64,000 nt of DNA from Chryseobacterium indologenes (GCA_002439165.1 DJTE01000035.1:1-64000); one strand, 5' to 3'. Numbered from the stretch's first letter, positions 17,067-27,963 are shown. Notes: a model not told the origin generated them from the letters alone. Numbers and translations are program-made.

Positions 17067-20000
17067 TTATTTTTTAATAGTTTTTACTGTCTGTACAGAT
17101 CCGTCTTTCATTTGCAGAGAAATCAGATACATTCCCTGCTTCAAATCTCCAAGCTGAAGAACAGAAGAAGGACTGTCGATTGTCTTCACTACTCTTCCTG
17201 AAATATCGATCACAGAAACTGATTTTACGTTCTTCACATCTGAAATATTCAGAACATCAGCAAAAGGATTTGGATATACTTTTATTGCTTTTTGATTAAG
17301 TGCTGTTTCACCTGTTGCAAGATTAGGATCTTTTTCCGCATAAGCCAGGAATCCTGTATAATCAGCAGAAGCTGCTGCGGTAGTAGACTGGATCGTGTTA
17401 GGAGAAGTAGATGTGCCGGCGGCAAAAGTTCCGGTGTTACCAAGCACTTTTGCATAAACACCTGAAGCTGCCGGAGCCATTACAGGAAGGCTGATATTCT
17501 GAATACCTGCCTCTCCAAGTCTCACATTAATGCTTGTGATTGTTCCGGAAACCAGTGGAGCTTCCCATCTTTTTGCAGAAAGATTAACAAGACCGGTTTC
17601 AGCTGTTCCTGAGTTTGAATCGAAAGCTTCTGCTTTCATATTGGAAACAGCGGTAGTAGCCGGAGATAACCAAACTGGTGCATACGTTGTTTTTCCTACC
17701 GGATAATGTACATAGCTTGTATTGTTATTAGCAATAGTTCTGGCAAAAGGTCCGTTAATATAGGCTGAATTTGATCCACCTGATAAAGTTCCTGTTGCAG
17801 TTGCAGTTCCTAAAGTCAGTAAATTAACAGAAGTCGTATTTACCTTTCCTGCTGTAAGTGTTAGAGTTCCGCTTACTGATAATGGAACATTTAGTGTAAC
17901 TCCACCAGCATTTGAGTTGTTGATTGTAAGACTGGCAATATTAGCAGTAGCAGTTGTTGCTGCGTTTCTGAATACTCCTGTTCCTGATATGCTCTGAGCC
18001 TGGGTTGAAGCCTCCAAATTAGTACCGGTAGCAGAAGCCATCTGTAAAGTACTGGTACTTGTATATGTACCATTGTTCACAAGATTACCCCCTACTGCAA
18101 GTACTGATCCTCCTGCATATTCTGAGCCTGAGAATATAGTTACGTTTCCTTTAACCGGTGTAGTATAAGGAATCGTTACATTTCTGTTGGTACCTGTCAG
18201 GGTGTTTATTTCAAGATTACCTAAATTAAGTCTTCCTGTACTTGTATAGGTATCCATTTTGAACTGGGCAGCACTGTTTCCTCCTGCATCGGTGGATACT
18301 CCGTTTCCTAACTTCAGGGTATGAGCAGTGGAAACTTCTACGCTGGAGCTATTACTATAAGAGAAAGCTGATGTAGAAGTAGAGTTTGCATGAGGGTCTA
18401 CCACCGTGAAATTACCACCTGTCCAGTTAATGTTACTGGTGCTAAGCAGAACGATTGGAGTTCCTGAAGCTACTGAAGTTGCCGAAGCACCTCCATCATT
18501 ACCATCCACAACAATTTCCCCTCCGGACTGATTAAATGTAGATGCAGATGTACTGTTGATGTTACCATTTACATTCAGTGTACCTCCGGAAACAGTAAGT
18601 GTTCCATTATTAGCCAGTACATTATTTTTATTGGTACATCCCACGGTAAGATCTCCTGAAGCGATGGTAAGAGTTCCTCCTGTATTAATCGTTACATTTT
18701 TAGAAACGCTGGCAGCAGAGTTTACCGTTACATTATGGGTATTGGAAATGATTACAGCATCTGTACATACCGGCACTGAACCTTTATTCCAGGTAGCTGC
18801 ATTATTCCAGTTTCCGCTCGCAACAGAAGCAAACGGTATATCTGAATTGGCGATACCTATATATAACGGAGCAGCCAGAAGATCAGCCTGAGGAAGGGTT
18901 ATACGCTGTGCTCCAGGCGTTGTTGTTCCATTCTGATGAGCTCCGGCTAAAGCACTGTTGGCAGTTATTATTCTGCTGTTTCCATTGACAGCAAGGAAAG
19001 CTCCCGGCGCAAGCAGGGCCACAGAATAAGAACCTGCACTTACAGATGTTCCCTCATTAGATACAGCCCAGTTTCCGTTATATCTGTCTGTAACGGTATA
19101 AGCACCATCTGCAATACTCAGACCTGAAGTCATTGTACCGGCATCGTTGTATATTGCTGCAAGTTCTCCTGCCACAGCTCCCGTAGCGTTAGTTCTGGTA
19201 ATAAACATAGATCTGTCAACACCTGCTGCTGTTACAAAAGGATATTTGCTTGATGTAGATGTAGGGTCACTTCCCGCACTAATGCTACTTCCCGTTCCGG
19301 TAGCCGCCCAGTATCTTGAGAATTTAGCTCCAGGTAAAAACCCTGTTCCGCTTGGAGCAGTAAGAGTATTCCCTGCCGCATTATTTCCGAATGTCATTTT
19401 ATAGTTTCCTAAATTCACTCTCGCACCGGTCATACTCAGGTTGTAGGCAACCTTAATATTATCGAACGACCAGTTAATGTTAGGAATTGCAGTGCTGGTA
19501 TTAGAAAAAGTTAAGTTTCTGATGACACCGTTATTAAATGTTCCTGCTCCGGAAACCGACTGTACGGCAGTACCGTTAAGTGTAAGGTTTCCTGAACTTG
19601 TGGAACCCACAGAAAGATCCATCGTTCCATCATTAACAATATTTCCGGTTACATTCAGTGTTTTTCCTGTTGTTCCGCTAAAAACATTGAAAACACCTCC
19701 CTGGTTTATATTCAGGTTACCATTCACAGCAAACGAACTTGGAGTGGATCCATAAGCTAAAGTTCCTTTTACAGTCAGGTTGTTGGCTCCCATGCTGGAT
19801 GCATCTATTGTAACCGTATGCCCGGTATTAACAGTGGCATGGTCATAGACTGTTGGTACAGCATTGGCATCCCATGTTGAAGCCGCATTCCAGTTTCCGG
19901 TAGCAACCGATACAAAGTTACCCGGAGGGCTTGAAACTAATGTAATATCATCGATAGCAGCAGGAGGTTGTGTACCGTCTGATGAATCATTTCTCCACAT

Positions 20001-20540
20001 AAATACCAGACGCATGGTAACCGGAGCGGAAGAATTTCCAAGAGGGATGCTGACGTTCTGATCAGTCCATGAGGCTCCCTTCAAGTTGAATGTCCAGTTA
20101 TTCGGATAGGTTGTTGTACTTGGTACAGTACCGGCCGCCGGAGTAAAAGTTGCAGGCACCAGATATACTCTCAGATAATCATAAAGAGTAGAAGTACCTT
20201 CCCCCTGAACAAGGGTTTTAAAAGTTAAATTAGCCTTTACATCTCCTGCCGGAAAAGTTACATCCTTATACATGAATACCGTAGAGCTACTTGTATCCGT
20301 ATAAGCATGTGCAAACGGCGCACTTGCGCTATTAGAAACATAAGCAGAATTTGTTCCGGAAAATCCCGCAGTTGCATCAGTACTTACCTGCCATTTGTTG
20401 GTTTCTGTACCATTTACAACTGTCCAACCGGTAGTACCGGATTCAAATCCTCCATTATTCACCGTGGGCGATATAAGGGTGGTTTGTGCTGATGACCATA
20501 TTCCCGCAGTCAGCATACACGTTTGTAAAAGTTTTTTCAT
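17067..20540 (-). CDS. Large T9SS cargo protein with G8-like beta-helix repeats
   Basis: From the ATG at 20540 the protein has 1157 residues; the frame extends 17 codons upstream, but the chosen start begins a clear signal peptide (MKKLLQTCMLTAGIWSSAQ). An N-terminal jelly-roll or choice-of-anchor domain (NNGGFESGTTGWTV to AIDDITLVSSP) is followed by two G8-like segments (SGNWNAASTWDANAVPTVYD and SGNWNNAATWNKGSVPVCTD) each leading into Ser/Thr/Asn-rich beta-helix repeats of the LTVxGTLxxN type. The C-terminus is a type A sorting domain (VYPNPFADVLNI, VSVIDISGRVVK, LKQGMYLISL) nearly identical to those of the three genes downstream. Likely a large surface or released protein; composition is low in Cys and Lys and rich in Thr, Ser, Asn. 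Confidence 0.88.
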   Translation of the reverse strand: MKKLLQTCMLTAGIWSSAQTTLISPTVNNGGFESGTTGWTVVNGTETNKWQVSTDATAGFSGTNSAYVSNSASAPFAHAYTDTSSSTVFMYKDVTFPAGDVKANLTFKTLVQGEGTSTLYDYLRVYLVPATFTPAAGTVPSTTTYPNNWTFNLKGASWTDQNVSIPLGNSSAPVTMRLVFMWRNDSSDGTQPPAAIDDITLVSSPPGNFVSVATGNWNAASTWDANAVPTVYDHATVNTGHTVTIDASSMGANNLTVKGTLAYGSTPSSFAVNGNLNINQGGVFNVFSGTTGKTLNVTGNIVNDGTMDLSVGSTSSGNLTLNGTAVQSVSGAGTFNNGVIRNLTFSNTSTAIPNINWSFDNIKVAYNLSMTGARVNLGNYKMTFGNNAAGNTLTAPSGTGFLPGAKFSRYWAATGTGSSISAGSDPTSTSSKYPFVTAAGVDRSMFITRTNATGAVAGELAAIYNDAGTMTSGLSIADGAYTVTDRYNGNWAVSNEGTSVSAGSYSVALLAPGAFLAVNGNSRIITANSALAGAHQNGTTTPGAQRITLPQADLLAAPLYIGIANSDIPFASVASGNWNNAATWNKGSVPVCTDAVIISNTHNVTVNSAASVSKNVTINTGGTLTIASGDLTVGCTNKNNVLANNGTLTVSGGTLNVNGNINSTSASTFNQSGGEIVVDGNDGGASATSVASGTPIVLLSTSNINWTGGNFTVVDPHANSTSTSAFSYSNSSSVEVSTAHTLKLGNGVSTDAGGNSAAQFKMDTYTSTGRLNLGNLEINTLTGTNRNVTIPYTTPVKGNVTIFSGSEYAGGSVLAVGGNLVNNGTYTSTSTLQMASATGTNLEASTQAQSISGTGVFRNAATTATANIASLTINNSNAGGVTLNVPLSVSGTLTLTAGKVNTTSVNLLTLGTATATGTLSGGSNSAYINGPFARTIANNNTSYVHYPVGKTTYAPVWLSPATTAVSNMKAEAFDSNSGTAETGLVNLSAKRWEAPLVSGTITSINVRLGEAGIQNISLPVMAPAASGVYAKVLGNTGTFAAGTSTSPNTIQSTTAAASADYTGFLAYAEKDPNLATGETALNQKAIKVYPNPFADVLNISDVKNVKSVSVIDISGRVVKTIDSPSSVLQLGDLKQGMYLISLQMKDGSVQTVKTIKK

Positions 20541-20841
20541 ACTTCGTAAAATAAAAATTAGGGAGGTAAAAGTAAGTAAATATTTAATCAAATATCAAAA
20601 TTTATCTTAAAATATTAAATTATAATATTCAAAATACTTATATATTATATCAAAATTTAAACATTAATTTAATTTTAACAAATATTTCACAATACAGAGT
20701 TAAAATATAAAATACTGATTATTAGCAAATTAAATCAAAAGCAATTTAAATCTCTAAGTGGAGAAAAGTACAATTTAACATAAAATAATTCCTGATAAAT
20801 TTTATAGACTATTCACTTTAAACTGCTGAATAAAAACAAAA
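20541..20841. other. AT-rich intergenic region
   Basis: About 300 bp, strongly AT-rich, upstream of the large T9SS gene and downstream of dnaE. It must contain the promoter of the T9SS gene; I see no convincing ORF or RNA. Confidence 0.4.
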
Positions 20842-20862
20842 AAAGCGGCAAAAAGCCGCTTT
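20842..20862 (-). terminator. Terminator of dnaE
   Basis: AAAGCGGC-AAAAA-GCCGCTTT hairpin; flanking A-rich DNA gives a T-tract on the minus strand just after the dnaE stop. Confidence 0.85.
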
Positions 20863-20885
20863 ACATTTCTCCTGTTTTATATTTT

Positions 20886-23800
20886 TTAGTTGAGGTAGAA
20901 CTCATATTTGTTCAAAAGCTGAATCTCTTTGATCAGATCCCCGTTCAGATCTACGGAATGCTTCATAGACTGTACTTCAATATGGGAATCATCTTCTACA
21001 TTCCGGATAAAGAATTTCAGTTTCTGATTCCCTTTATTCCTGTCAAGAACTGTTCTGAAGAAATCCAGATCTTCCGGCCTTACATCCATCACATCCATTA
21101 CCAGAGAAATACTTTTGGCAAATCTTTCGAAAGCTTCCTGCAGCTCAATGACATCGTTTACATTCACAAAAACCCGCCCGTCTTTTACCTGGGCAAATTT
21201 TATTTTAAAAATAACAAACCTCTGAACTTCGAGCTTTTCTTTAAGACGCATATAATCCCGGTCTCCCAGCCTGAAAGAATAAGATCCTGAGTAATCTTCA
21301 AGGGTAACAAAAGCCACTTTCTCTCCGCTCCGGAATCCATCCTGAACCCTGTATTCGGTGATCAGTCCGGCTACGGTATATTCTTTTCCGCCTCCACCGT
21401 TCTCTCTTTCTTTCTGAATGGTTTTCCAGTCTTTCTTTTTCTCCTCAAAAAGCTCTTCCTGTTTACCGGAGAAAGCCTGTTCTTTATAAGCGTCTACCTC
21501 ATCCAGATTCAGGAACATGAAATTCCCTTTGGGTTCAGCCTTTTTCACAGTTTCTTCCACAACCTCCTCTTCTCCGGCAGACAGATCATCCGATATTATT
21601 TCCGTGAGATCCACAGTCTCATCCTGGGTATCTGCTTCCAGCACAGGCGTTTCATCTGTTGTTACTTTTTCGTCTTCTCCTTTTTCCAGTACCGCTTTTT
21701 TGGAAAGCTGCCCCTGCATGAACTGAAACTGATATTTAAACTCATCCAGCGGATGTGCAGAAAGATAGAATCCTATGATTTCTTTTTCTTTATTCAGCTT
21801 ATGCATATTCGGCCATTCCGGGCATGGAGCCAGTTTAGGCTGCTCAATCTGTACTTCTTCCGCAAAATCGGCAAACAGGGAGTTTTCCATTTCATGTTTG
21901 CTTTCCTGAAAGCTCTGTCCATATCTGATCAATCTTTCCAGATTGGTTTTCCCGGCCATATCAATATCGAAATACTGACCTCTGTGGAAAACGTCCAGTT
22001 CATCAAACGCTCCGGCCAGCACCAGACTTTCCGCTACCCTTTTGTTCATCTGGGAAGGGAGTATTCTTTCAAAGAAATCGTATATATTTCTGAATCTGCC
22101 ATTTTCTCTTTCCCTGGTAATCGCCTCACTCGGCCCTTCCCCTATTCCCTTGATCGCTCCCAGTCCGAAACGGATCTGTCCTTTTTCGTTTACCGAAAAT
22201 TTGTACTGCGATTCATTCACATCAGGTCCCAGAACATCTACTCCCATACTTTTACAGTCTTCCATGAACATGGTAATCGAGTCCGTATTGTTAATGTTAT
22301 TACTCATCACACTCGCCATATATTCGGCTGGGTAATTCGCTTTTAAAAACGCGGTCTGGTAGGCAATAAACGCATAACAGGTTGAGTGGGATTTGTTGAA
22401 TGCATATTCTGCAAAGGCTTTCCAGTCGTTCCAGATTTTTTCAAGCCGTTCTTCATTCAGATTATTCTTTCTTCCTCCTTCAATAAATTTAGGGTACATT
22501 TTATTCAGAACATCGATCTGCTTTTTCCCCATTGCTTTTCTGAGGGTATCAGCTTCACCTTTTGTAAAGTTGGCCAGCTTCTGTGACAAAAGCATTACCT
22601 GCTCCTGATAAACGGTAATTCCGTAGGTTTCTTTTAAATATTCTTCTGTTTCAGGAAGGTCATAGACAATTTCTTCAATTCCGTGCTTCCTGTTGATAAA
22701 GTTCGGGATGTATTTGATAGGTCCCGGACGGTACAGTGCATTCATTGCAATAAGATCGGCAAAAACGGTCGGTTTAAGCTCTCTCATGTATTTCTGCATC
22801 CCCGGGCTTTCATACTGGAAAATCCCCACTGTTCTTCCCTCTTTAAATAGCTGATAGGTTTTTGTATCATCCAGCGGAATAAGATCCGGATCAATATCAA
22901 GTCCGTATCTGGCTTTAACCAGTTTTAAAGCATCCTTGATGATGGTAAGGGTTCTTAGCCCCAGAAAGTCCATTTTCAGAAGGCCGGCACTTTCCGCCAC
23001 CGAGTTATCGAACTGCGAAACCAGAATATCGGCATCTTTTGCCGCAATGGTTACCGGAACAAGATTACTTACATCTTCAGGTGTAATAATAACCCCACAG
23101 GCGTGGATCCCGGTATTCCTGATACATCCTTCCATCTTTTTCGCACTTGCAAGAACATCGTGACGAGGATCCCCGGGACTGTCCAGAACAAATCTCATTT
23201 CATCAACAAGCATCTGTTCTTCCGGCTTCAGTTTATCGTATTTAGCCAAAGCTTTGGCAATATTCATTCCCGGTGTGGAGGGAATCAGCTTTGCAATATT
23301 ATTGGTATCGGGAATAGGAACATCAAGCACTCTTCCGGCATCCTTAATTGCAGATTTCCCACCCAAAACAGAGTAAGTAATGATCTGTGCCACCTGGCTC
23401 TGTCCGTATTTATCGATTACCCACTTGATAATCTTATCCCTTCCTTCATCATCAAAGTCGATATCGATATCAGGCATTGAAATCCTTTCAGGATTCAGGA
23501 ATCTCTCAAAAAGGAGATCATATTTAATAGGGTCAACATTGGTAATCCCGATACAGTATGCCACCGCAGAACCAGCAGCAGATCCCCTTCCGGGACCTAC
23601 CCAGACTCCCATATTCCTTGCTTCATTACAGAAATCCTGTACAATAAGGAAGTATCCCGGATAACCTGTATTCGCAATTACTTCAAGCTCAAAGTCGAGA
23701 CGTTCTTTGATATCTTCCGTAATCCCCGTCGCTTCATATCTTTTTTTTGCCCCTTCATAAGTAAGATGGGTAAGGTAGGCCATCTCCCCTCTTTTTCCGC

Positions 23801-25553
23801 CGTCTACCTCATCTTCAGCATGGATGAACTCTTCCGGAATATCAAATTTCGGAAGGAGAACGTCTCTTTTTAAAGTATAGGGTTTGAATTTAGCCGTAAA
23901 TTCTTCATAAGCTTCAAACGCATCCGGATAAGCCAGGAAAGCTTCTTTTATCTCGTCGGAATTTTTAATGTAATATTCTCCTGTTGCCAGACCTCTCCTT
24001 TTCCCAAATCCTTTACCAACTGGAGTTGACAGCTTTTCACCGTCTTTGATACAGCTTACAATATCCTGGATATTGGAATCATCTTTATTGGTATAATAGG
24101 TTTCATTCTGGGCTAAAATCTTGACGTTATATTTATCTGCAAAATACAGTAAAACCTCATTCAAGTGTTCTTCTTCCGGCAGTTTGTGATTCTGGATCTG
24201 AACATAGAAATCATCTTCAAAGGTGTCTTTCCACCATTTGAAAAGTTCTTCCCCTTTCTGCTCACCGGTATTAAGAATTGCATCCGGAATATCTCCGTGA
24301 ATCCCGGACGTCAGTGCAATCACTCCCTCCTTATACCGGGCGATCAGCTCACGGCTTATCCTGGGAACCCCAAAGTAGAATCCTTTTAAGAAACCGATAC
24401 TTGAGAGTTTTGCCAGATTTTTATAGCCGTTAAAATCTTTAGCCAGAAGGACAACCTGCGTTCTTCTGTCCGGATCGTCTTTGGTAAACTGCTTCTGCTC
24501 ATACCGGTCTGAAATATAAAATTCACAGCCAACCACTGGAATCAACGGTTCTGAAACGGGTTCAGGCTCATTAAACTCTGTTCCGTTTTCTTCCGCTTCC
24601 TGCTTTTTTGCCAAAAACTCTTTATGTTTTTTCGCGCGGTCTCCATTGGCAGCTTCTACGGCAGAAACAAATTTAAAGGCTCCCATCATATTACCCAGAT
24701 CCACCATCCCCACTGCTGGAAAATTGTCATCCGATGCTCTTTTAATCAGATCGTTGATGCTTGAAGTAGCGGATAATGTAGAGAAAACACTATGGTTATC
24801 AAAATTGAAATACTGTCCGAGATCGATCTCATCAATACTTCCAAAATCCTGTTGCTTTTTCTTGTTATTGAAATCAGCAACCTGTCTTCTGATAACAATA
24901 CTGAAAGGCTTGACAGGATCCGGATAAAGCGTTTTGAAATAGGCCAGCTGATCTTCAGAAATCTTCAGCACTTCTGAAGGAATCACACCAATCCTCATCA
25001 TTTCGAAAAAGACCTGTGCCGTGGCATTTACGTCGGCAGCAGCGTTATGCGCTTCATCAAATTTATGTCCGTATAATTTCTCGTAAAGTTCTTCAAGTTT
25101 GGGAGGTTTAAATCTTCCCCCTCTTCCTCCGCCAAGCCGGCAGAAATCCGTTCCCAGAATCATGGTATCTGCCCTGGGTTTTTCCTGAAGATTATCTTTT
25201 ATATTTTTCCTGTAAAACTCAGCTCCTACTATATTATAATCGAATTCTACATTATGTCCGGATACAACTCTTACTCTCTCCAGTACTTTTGAAAATTCTT
25301 CCAGAATCTCCTGAAGATCGCGGCCTTCTTCATTGGCAATCTTAGTTGTAATCCCGTGAATCCTGGCTGCGTTAAATGGGATATCATAGCCTTCCGGCTT
25401 TATAATATAATCCTGGTTTTCAATAAGATTCCCGTCATCATCATGAACCTGCCATGCGATCTGAACCATTCTCGGCCAGTTGTCTGAGTCTGATAGCGGG
25501 GCATTGAAATTCTTAGGTAAACCGGTTGTTTCTGTATCAAAAATTAAATACAT
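20886..25553 (-). CDS. dnaE: DNA polymerase III alpha with fused N-terminal DEDDh exonuclease
   Basis: A 1555-residue replicative polymerase. Residues 1-190 are a DnaQ-like exonuclease with all DEDDh residues: Asp6 and Glu8 (DTETTG), His100-Asn and Asp105 (HNVEFD), and His169 with Asp174 (HNAAAD). A PHP domain follows (about 245-520) in which expected metal ligands are missing: Asp252 in the HxH position, Leu286 in place of the His of LTDHGN, Tyr484 in place of the His of NDxHY. The polymerase core has GPGRGSAAGS (652-661) and PDIDIDF (692-698) with the catalytic aspartates. HhH and OB-fold regions follow, interrupted by an acidic low-complexity insert (about 1290-1350). The fused exonuclease probably provides proofreading. 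Transcribed alone. Confidence 0.95.
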   Translation of the reverse strand: MYLIFDTETTGLPKNFNAPLSDSDNWPRMVQIAWQVHDDDGNLIENQDYIIKPEGYDIPFNAARIHGITTKIANEEGRDLQEILEEFSKVLERVRVVSGHNVEFDYNIVGAEFYRKNIKDNLQEKPRADTMILGTDFCRLGGGRGGRFKPPKLEELYEKLYGHKFDEAHNAAADVNATAQVFFEMMRIGVIPSEVLKISEDQLAYFKTLYPDPVKPFSIVIRRQVADFNNKKKQQDFGSIDEIDLGQYFNFDNHSVFSTLSATSSINDLIKRASDDNFPAVGMVDLGNMMGAFKFVSAVEAANGDRAKKHKEFLAKKQEAEENGTEFNEPEPVSEPLIPVVGCEFYISDRYEQKQFTKDDPDRRTQVVLLAKDFNGYKNLAKLSSIGFLKGFYFGVPRISRELIARYKEGVIALTSGIHGDIPDAILNTGEQKGEELFKWWKDTFEDDFYVQIQNHKLPEEEHLNEVLLYFADKYNVKILAQNETYYTNKDDSNIQDIVSCIKDGEKLSTPVGKGFGKRRGLATGEYYIKNSDEIKEAFLAYPDAFEAYEEFTAKFKPYTLKRDVLLPKFDIPEEFIHAEDEVDGGKRGEMAYLTHLTYEGAKKRYEATGITEDIKERLDFELEVIANTGYPGYFLIVQDFCNEARNMGVWVGPGRGSAAGSAVAYCIGITNVDPIKYDLLFERFLNPERISMPDIDIDFDDEGRDKIIKWVIDKYGQSQVAQIITYSVLGGKSAIKDAGRVLDVPIPDTNNIAKLIPSTPGMNIAKALAKYDKLKPEEQMLVDEMRFVLDSPGDPRHDVLASAKKMEGCIRNTGIHACGVIITPEDVSNLVPVTIAAKDADILVSQFDNSVAESAGLLKMDFLGLRTLTIIKDALKLVKARYGLDIDPDLIPLDDTKTYQLFKEGRTVGIFQYESPGMQKYMRELKPTVFADLIAMNALYRPGPIKYIPNFINRKHGIEEIVYDLPETEEYLKETYGITVYQEQVMLLSQKLANFTKGEADTLRKAMGKKQIDVLNKMYPKFIEGGRKNNLNEERLEKIWNDWKAFAEYAFNKSHSTCYAFIAYQTAFLKANYPAEYMASVMSNNINNTDSITMFMEDCKSMGVDVLGPDVNESQYKFSVNEKGQIRFGLGAIKGIGEGPSEAITRERENGRFRNIYDFFERILPSQMNKRVAESLVLAGAFDELDVFHRGQYFDIDMAGKTNLERLIRYGQSFQESKHEMENSLFADFAEEVQIEQPKLAPCPEWPNMHKLNKEKEIIGFYLSAHPLDEFKYQFQFMQGQLSKKAVLEKGEDEKVTTDETPVLEADTQDETVDLTEIISDDLSAGEEEVVEETVKKAEPKGNFMFLNLDEVDAYKEQAFSGKQEELFEEKKKDWKTIQKERENGGGGKEYTVAGLITEYRVQDGFRSGEKVAFVTLEDYSGSYSFRLGDRDYMRLKEKLEVQRFVIFKIKFAQVKDGRVFVNVNDVIELQEAFERFAKSISLVMDVMDVRPEDLDFFRTVLDRNKGNQKLKFFIRNVEDDSHIEVQSMKHSVDLNGDLIKEIQLLNKYEFYLN

Positions 25554-25820
25554 ATAATTTTCTAACTTTTTTAAAAAAGAGAATGTAAAGTTACTTCATT
25601 TTTTTCTAAATATTATCTTTCAGTAAAAGCGCATGCAACACAGTTTTTACGAATACATAAAAAAAACAAAATTAAAATATTACTAAAAACAATTCAAAAT
25701 AACAATTAATCAACAATTAATCAACGTGAAAATTAGAATTATTTATATTAAAAAACCTAGTTTATAAATATTTAACACTATCTTTAACCCGTTATAATTT
25801 TTAATATTTTATCAGTCATC

Positions 25821-27941
25821 ATGAAGAAACATTTACTTTTGGTCGGCACTTTAGCCTTTGCTTTAATAAGTGCGCAAAACAATGAAGGGTTAAAAAAAGA
25901 GTTTGAGAGACAGAACAGAGAAAACAACGCTAAGTTCGATTCTTATGTTGCAAAAGCATACGGAAACAAACGAAGCGCTGAAACTCAGAAAGAAATAGAA
26001 GAACAGAGAGCCAGCCTTGCCGGATTTAATCCTGACGGCGAACCTTACTTTCTGCAGAATCAGGATATGAATCAGATTAAGAACTCCAATTCTGATTTTC
26101 TTCAGGACGGTATGATAAATGGATTAACCGGATCATTTAACGGCGAGAATATTAAATTTACCGTTTTTGACGGAGGAAGGGTATTTGCAGAACATATATT
26201 CTTTAACAATATTCCCAACAGAATTACCAATAAAGAAGCCAGCACAATGAATTACAGCTCCCATTCTACCGGTGTAGCCGGGTTTATCGGAGCAAGGCCC
26301 TATACACAAACGGTAAGTTTTACTGATGGCAGTACCAGAACGATCAATTTTCAGGGCATTGCCAAAAATTCAACAATGGACTCCTATACCTATAATACCA
26401 CTACCTTACCGGGAAACACTTCCACAAGCACAGTATTTCAAAAAATAATAGCAGCGCAACCCAAAATATCCAATCACTCCTACGGAACCAATCAGGGCTG
26501 GGCTGAAACAACTGTGAACGGATCTAAGGCCTGGGTCTGGAACGGAGCATTCGGCAGTCCGGATACTTCATATGATTTGCAGGGAACTTATTTTTCAAAT
26601 GATCAGAATTATGATCAGATCGTTTATAATAACCCTTCCTATATCATTGTAAAATCTTCAGGAAATTATTTTGGATCAGGACCAGACGCTCCGGGGAGTT
26701 CCGCCTATCTTAAATACTACAAAAGTAACAATACCCTGGTGCAGTTTGCCGCTACCGACACCCTGCCTGCTGTAAACTGCAGTCTTGGATACGACTGTAT
26801 CGGTAACGGATCACTGGCAAAAAACATTATCGTGGTAGGAGCTACGGATATTATCACAGCCAATGACGGAAGATATGCCACAGCCGGTGATGTTGTACAT
26901 TCAGATTACAGCAGTGCAGGGCCAAGAGATGACGGAGGTATAAAGCCGGATATATCAGCTGTCGGAACCAGTGTAGGCAGTGCCGCAACTGCAGAAAATA
27001 CAACAGGAAGTCAAAGCCTGACTGTTGGCAACGGTACATCCTATTCAGCGCCGGTTGTAACCGGGATTATCGGTCTTTGGACTCAGATAAACAAACAACT
27101 GTTTAACAGCGAATTCAATGCCGCTTCTGCAAAAACCTTAATGATCCATTCAGCTTCCGAAGCGGGAAATGCAGGCCCGGATCCATTATTCGGATGGGGA
27201 TTTATCAATGCAAAAAAAGGAGCTGAACTTTTAGTGGCCAAATCAAATAATGCAATTATTTTCAATGACGAAACACTGAATAACGGAGGTAATAATAAAA
27301 AAGCAGTTCTTGCTTCCGGCAGCGAACCTCTTAAAGTAACCATTTCCTGGATTGACCCGGAATACAAACTGCCTGCAACGGTCACCTGGGCAGATGCATA
27401 CAACAACAGGGCATCGAGACTGGTGAATGATCTTGATTTAAGAATCATTGATACTGAAACAGGAGTTTCCTATCTTCCGTGGAAATTAAATCCTACAAGC
27501 CCGAATACAGCTGTTAAAGGAGACAACAACGTAGACAATGTAGAACAGGTTATCGTTGATGCCCCTGTCGCAGGCAGAAAATACAGAATTGAAGTAACCC
27601 ACAAAGGAACGCTGGTAAATAATGCTGCCATTCCGGTTACGGCACCCCAAAATTATTCAATTATCGTAACGGGATACACCTCTGTTTTAGGAACCCAGGA
27701 AGCCGGAAACCCGGGAGAAATTGCCGTAGCACCAAGCATTACAAAAGATATCACCAACATCCTGAAAGCACCTAAAAGATCAGCATACACCATCTATGAT
27801 CTTTCCGGTAAAAAATTACAGACCGGAATTATCAGCAATGAGAAAGAACCTGTAAATCTGTCTTCCTACACCAAAGGAATTTATATTATTGAAATAAAGA
27901 CCGGTAAGGGCGTTATTTCTAAAAAAGTGATCAAAGAATAA
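25821..27941 (+). CDS. Subtilisin-like (S8) serine protease, T9SS cargo (copy 1)
   Basis: A 706-residue secreted protease. The signal peptide ends at ISAQ. A prosequence region (20-100) precedes the catalytic domain, with Asp117 (VFDGG), His148 (SSHSTGVAG), the oxyanion Asn282 (SSGN) and the nucleophile Ser407 (GTSYSAP). This is the full S8 triad. A beta-sandwich P-domain-like part follows (about 490-625: KVTISWIDPEY, RLVNDLDLRI). The C-terminus is a type A T9SS sorting domain (YTIYDLSGKKLQ, YTKGIYIIEI). Tandem paralogue of 28239-30365, with long stretches of near-identical DNA. Predicted surface or extracellular protease. Confidence 0.93.
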   Translation: MKKHLLLVGTLAFALISAQNNEGLKKEFERQNRENNAKFDSYVAKAYGNKRSAETQKEIEEQRASLAGFNPDGEPYFLQNQDMNQIKNSNSDFLQDGMINGLTGSFNGENIKFTVFDGGRVFAEHIFFNNIPNRITNKEASTMNYSSHSTGVAGFIGARPYTQTVSFTDGSTRTINFQGIAKNSTMDSYTYNTTTLPGNTSTSTVFQKIIAAQPKISNHSYGTNQGWAETTVNGSKAWVWNGAFGSPDTSYDLQGTYFSNDQNYDQIVYNNPSYIIVKSSGNYFGSGPDAPGSSAYLKYYKSNNTLVQFAATDTLPAVNCSLGYDCIGNGSLAKNIIVVGATDIITANDGRYATAGDVVHSDYSSAGPRDDGGIKPDISAVGTSVGSAATAENTTGSQSLTVGNGTSYSAPVVTGIIGLWTQINKQLFNSEFNAASAKTLMIHSASEAGNAGPDPLFGWGFINAKKGAELLVAKSNNAIIFNDETLNNGGNNKKAVLASGSEPLKVTISWIDPEYKLPATVTWADAYNNRASRLVNDLDLRIIDTETGVSYLPWKLNPTSPNTAVKGDNNVDNVEQVIVDAPVAGRKYRIEVTHKGTLVNNAAIPVTAPQNYSIIVTGYTSVLGTQEAGNPGEIAVAPSITKDITNILKAPKRSAYTIYDLSGKKLQTGIISNEKEPVNLSSYTKGIYIIEIKTGKGVISKKVIKE

Positions 27942-27963
27942 TCATTAATTCAATATTGTCTTT

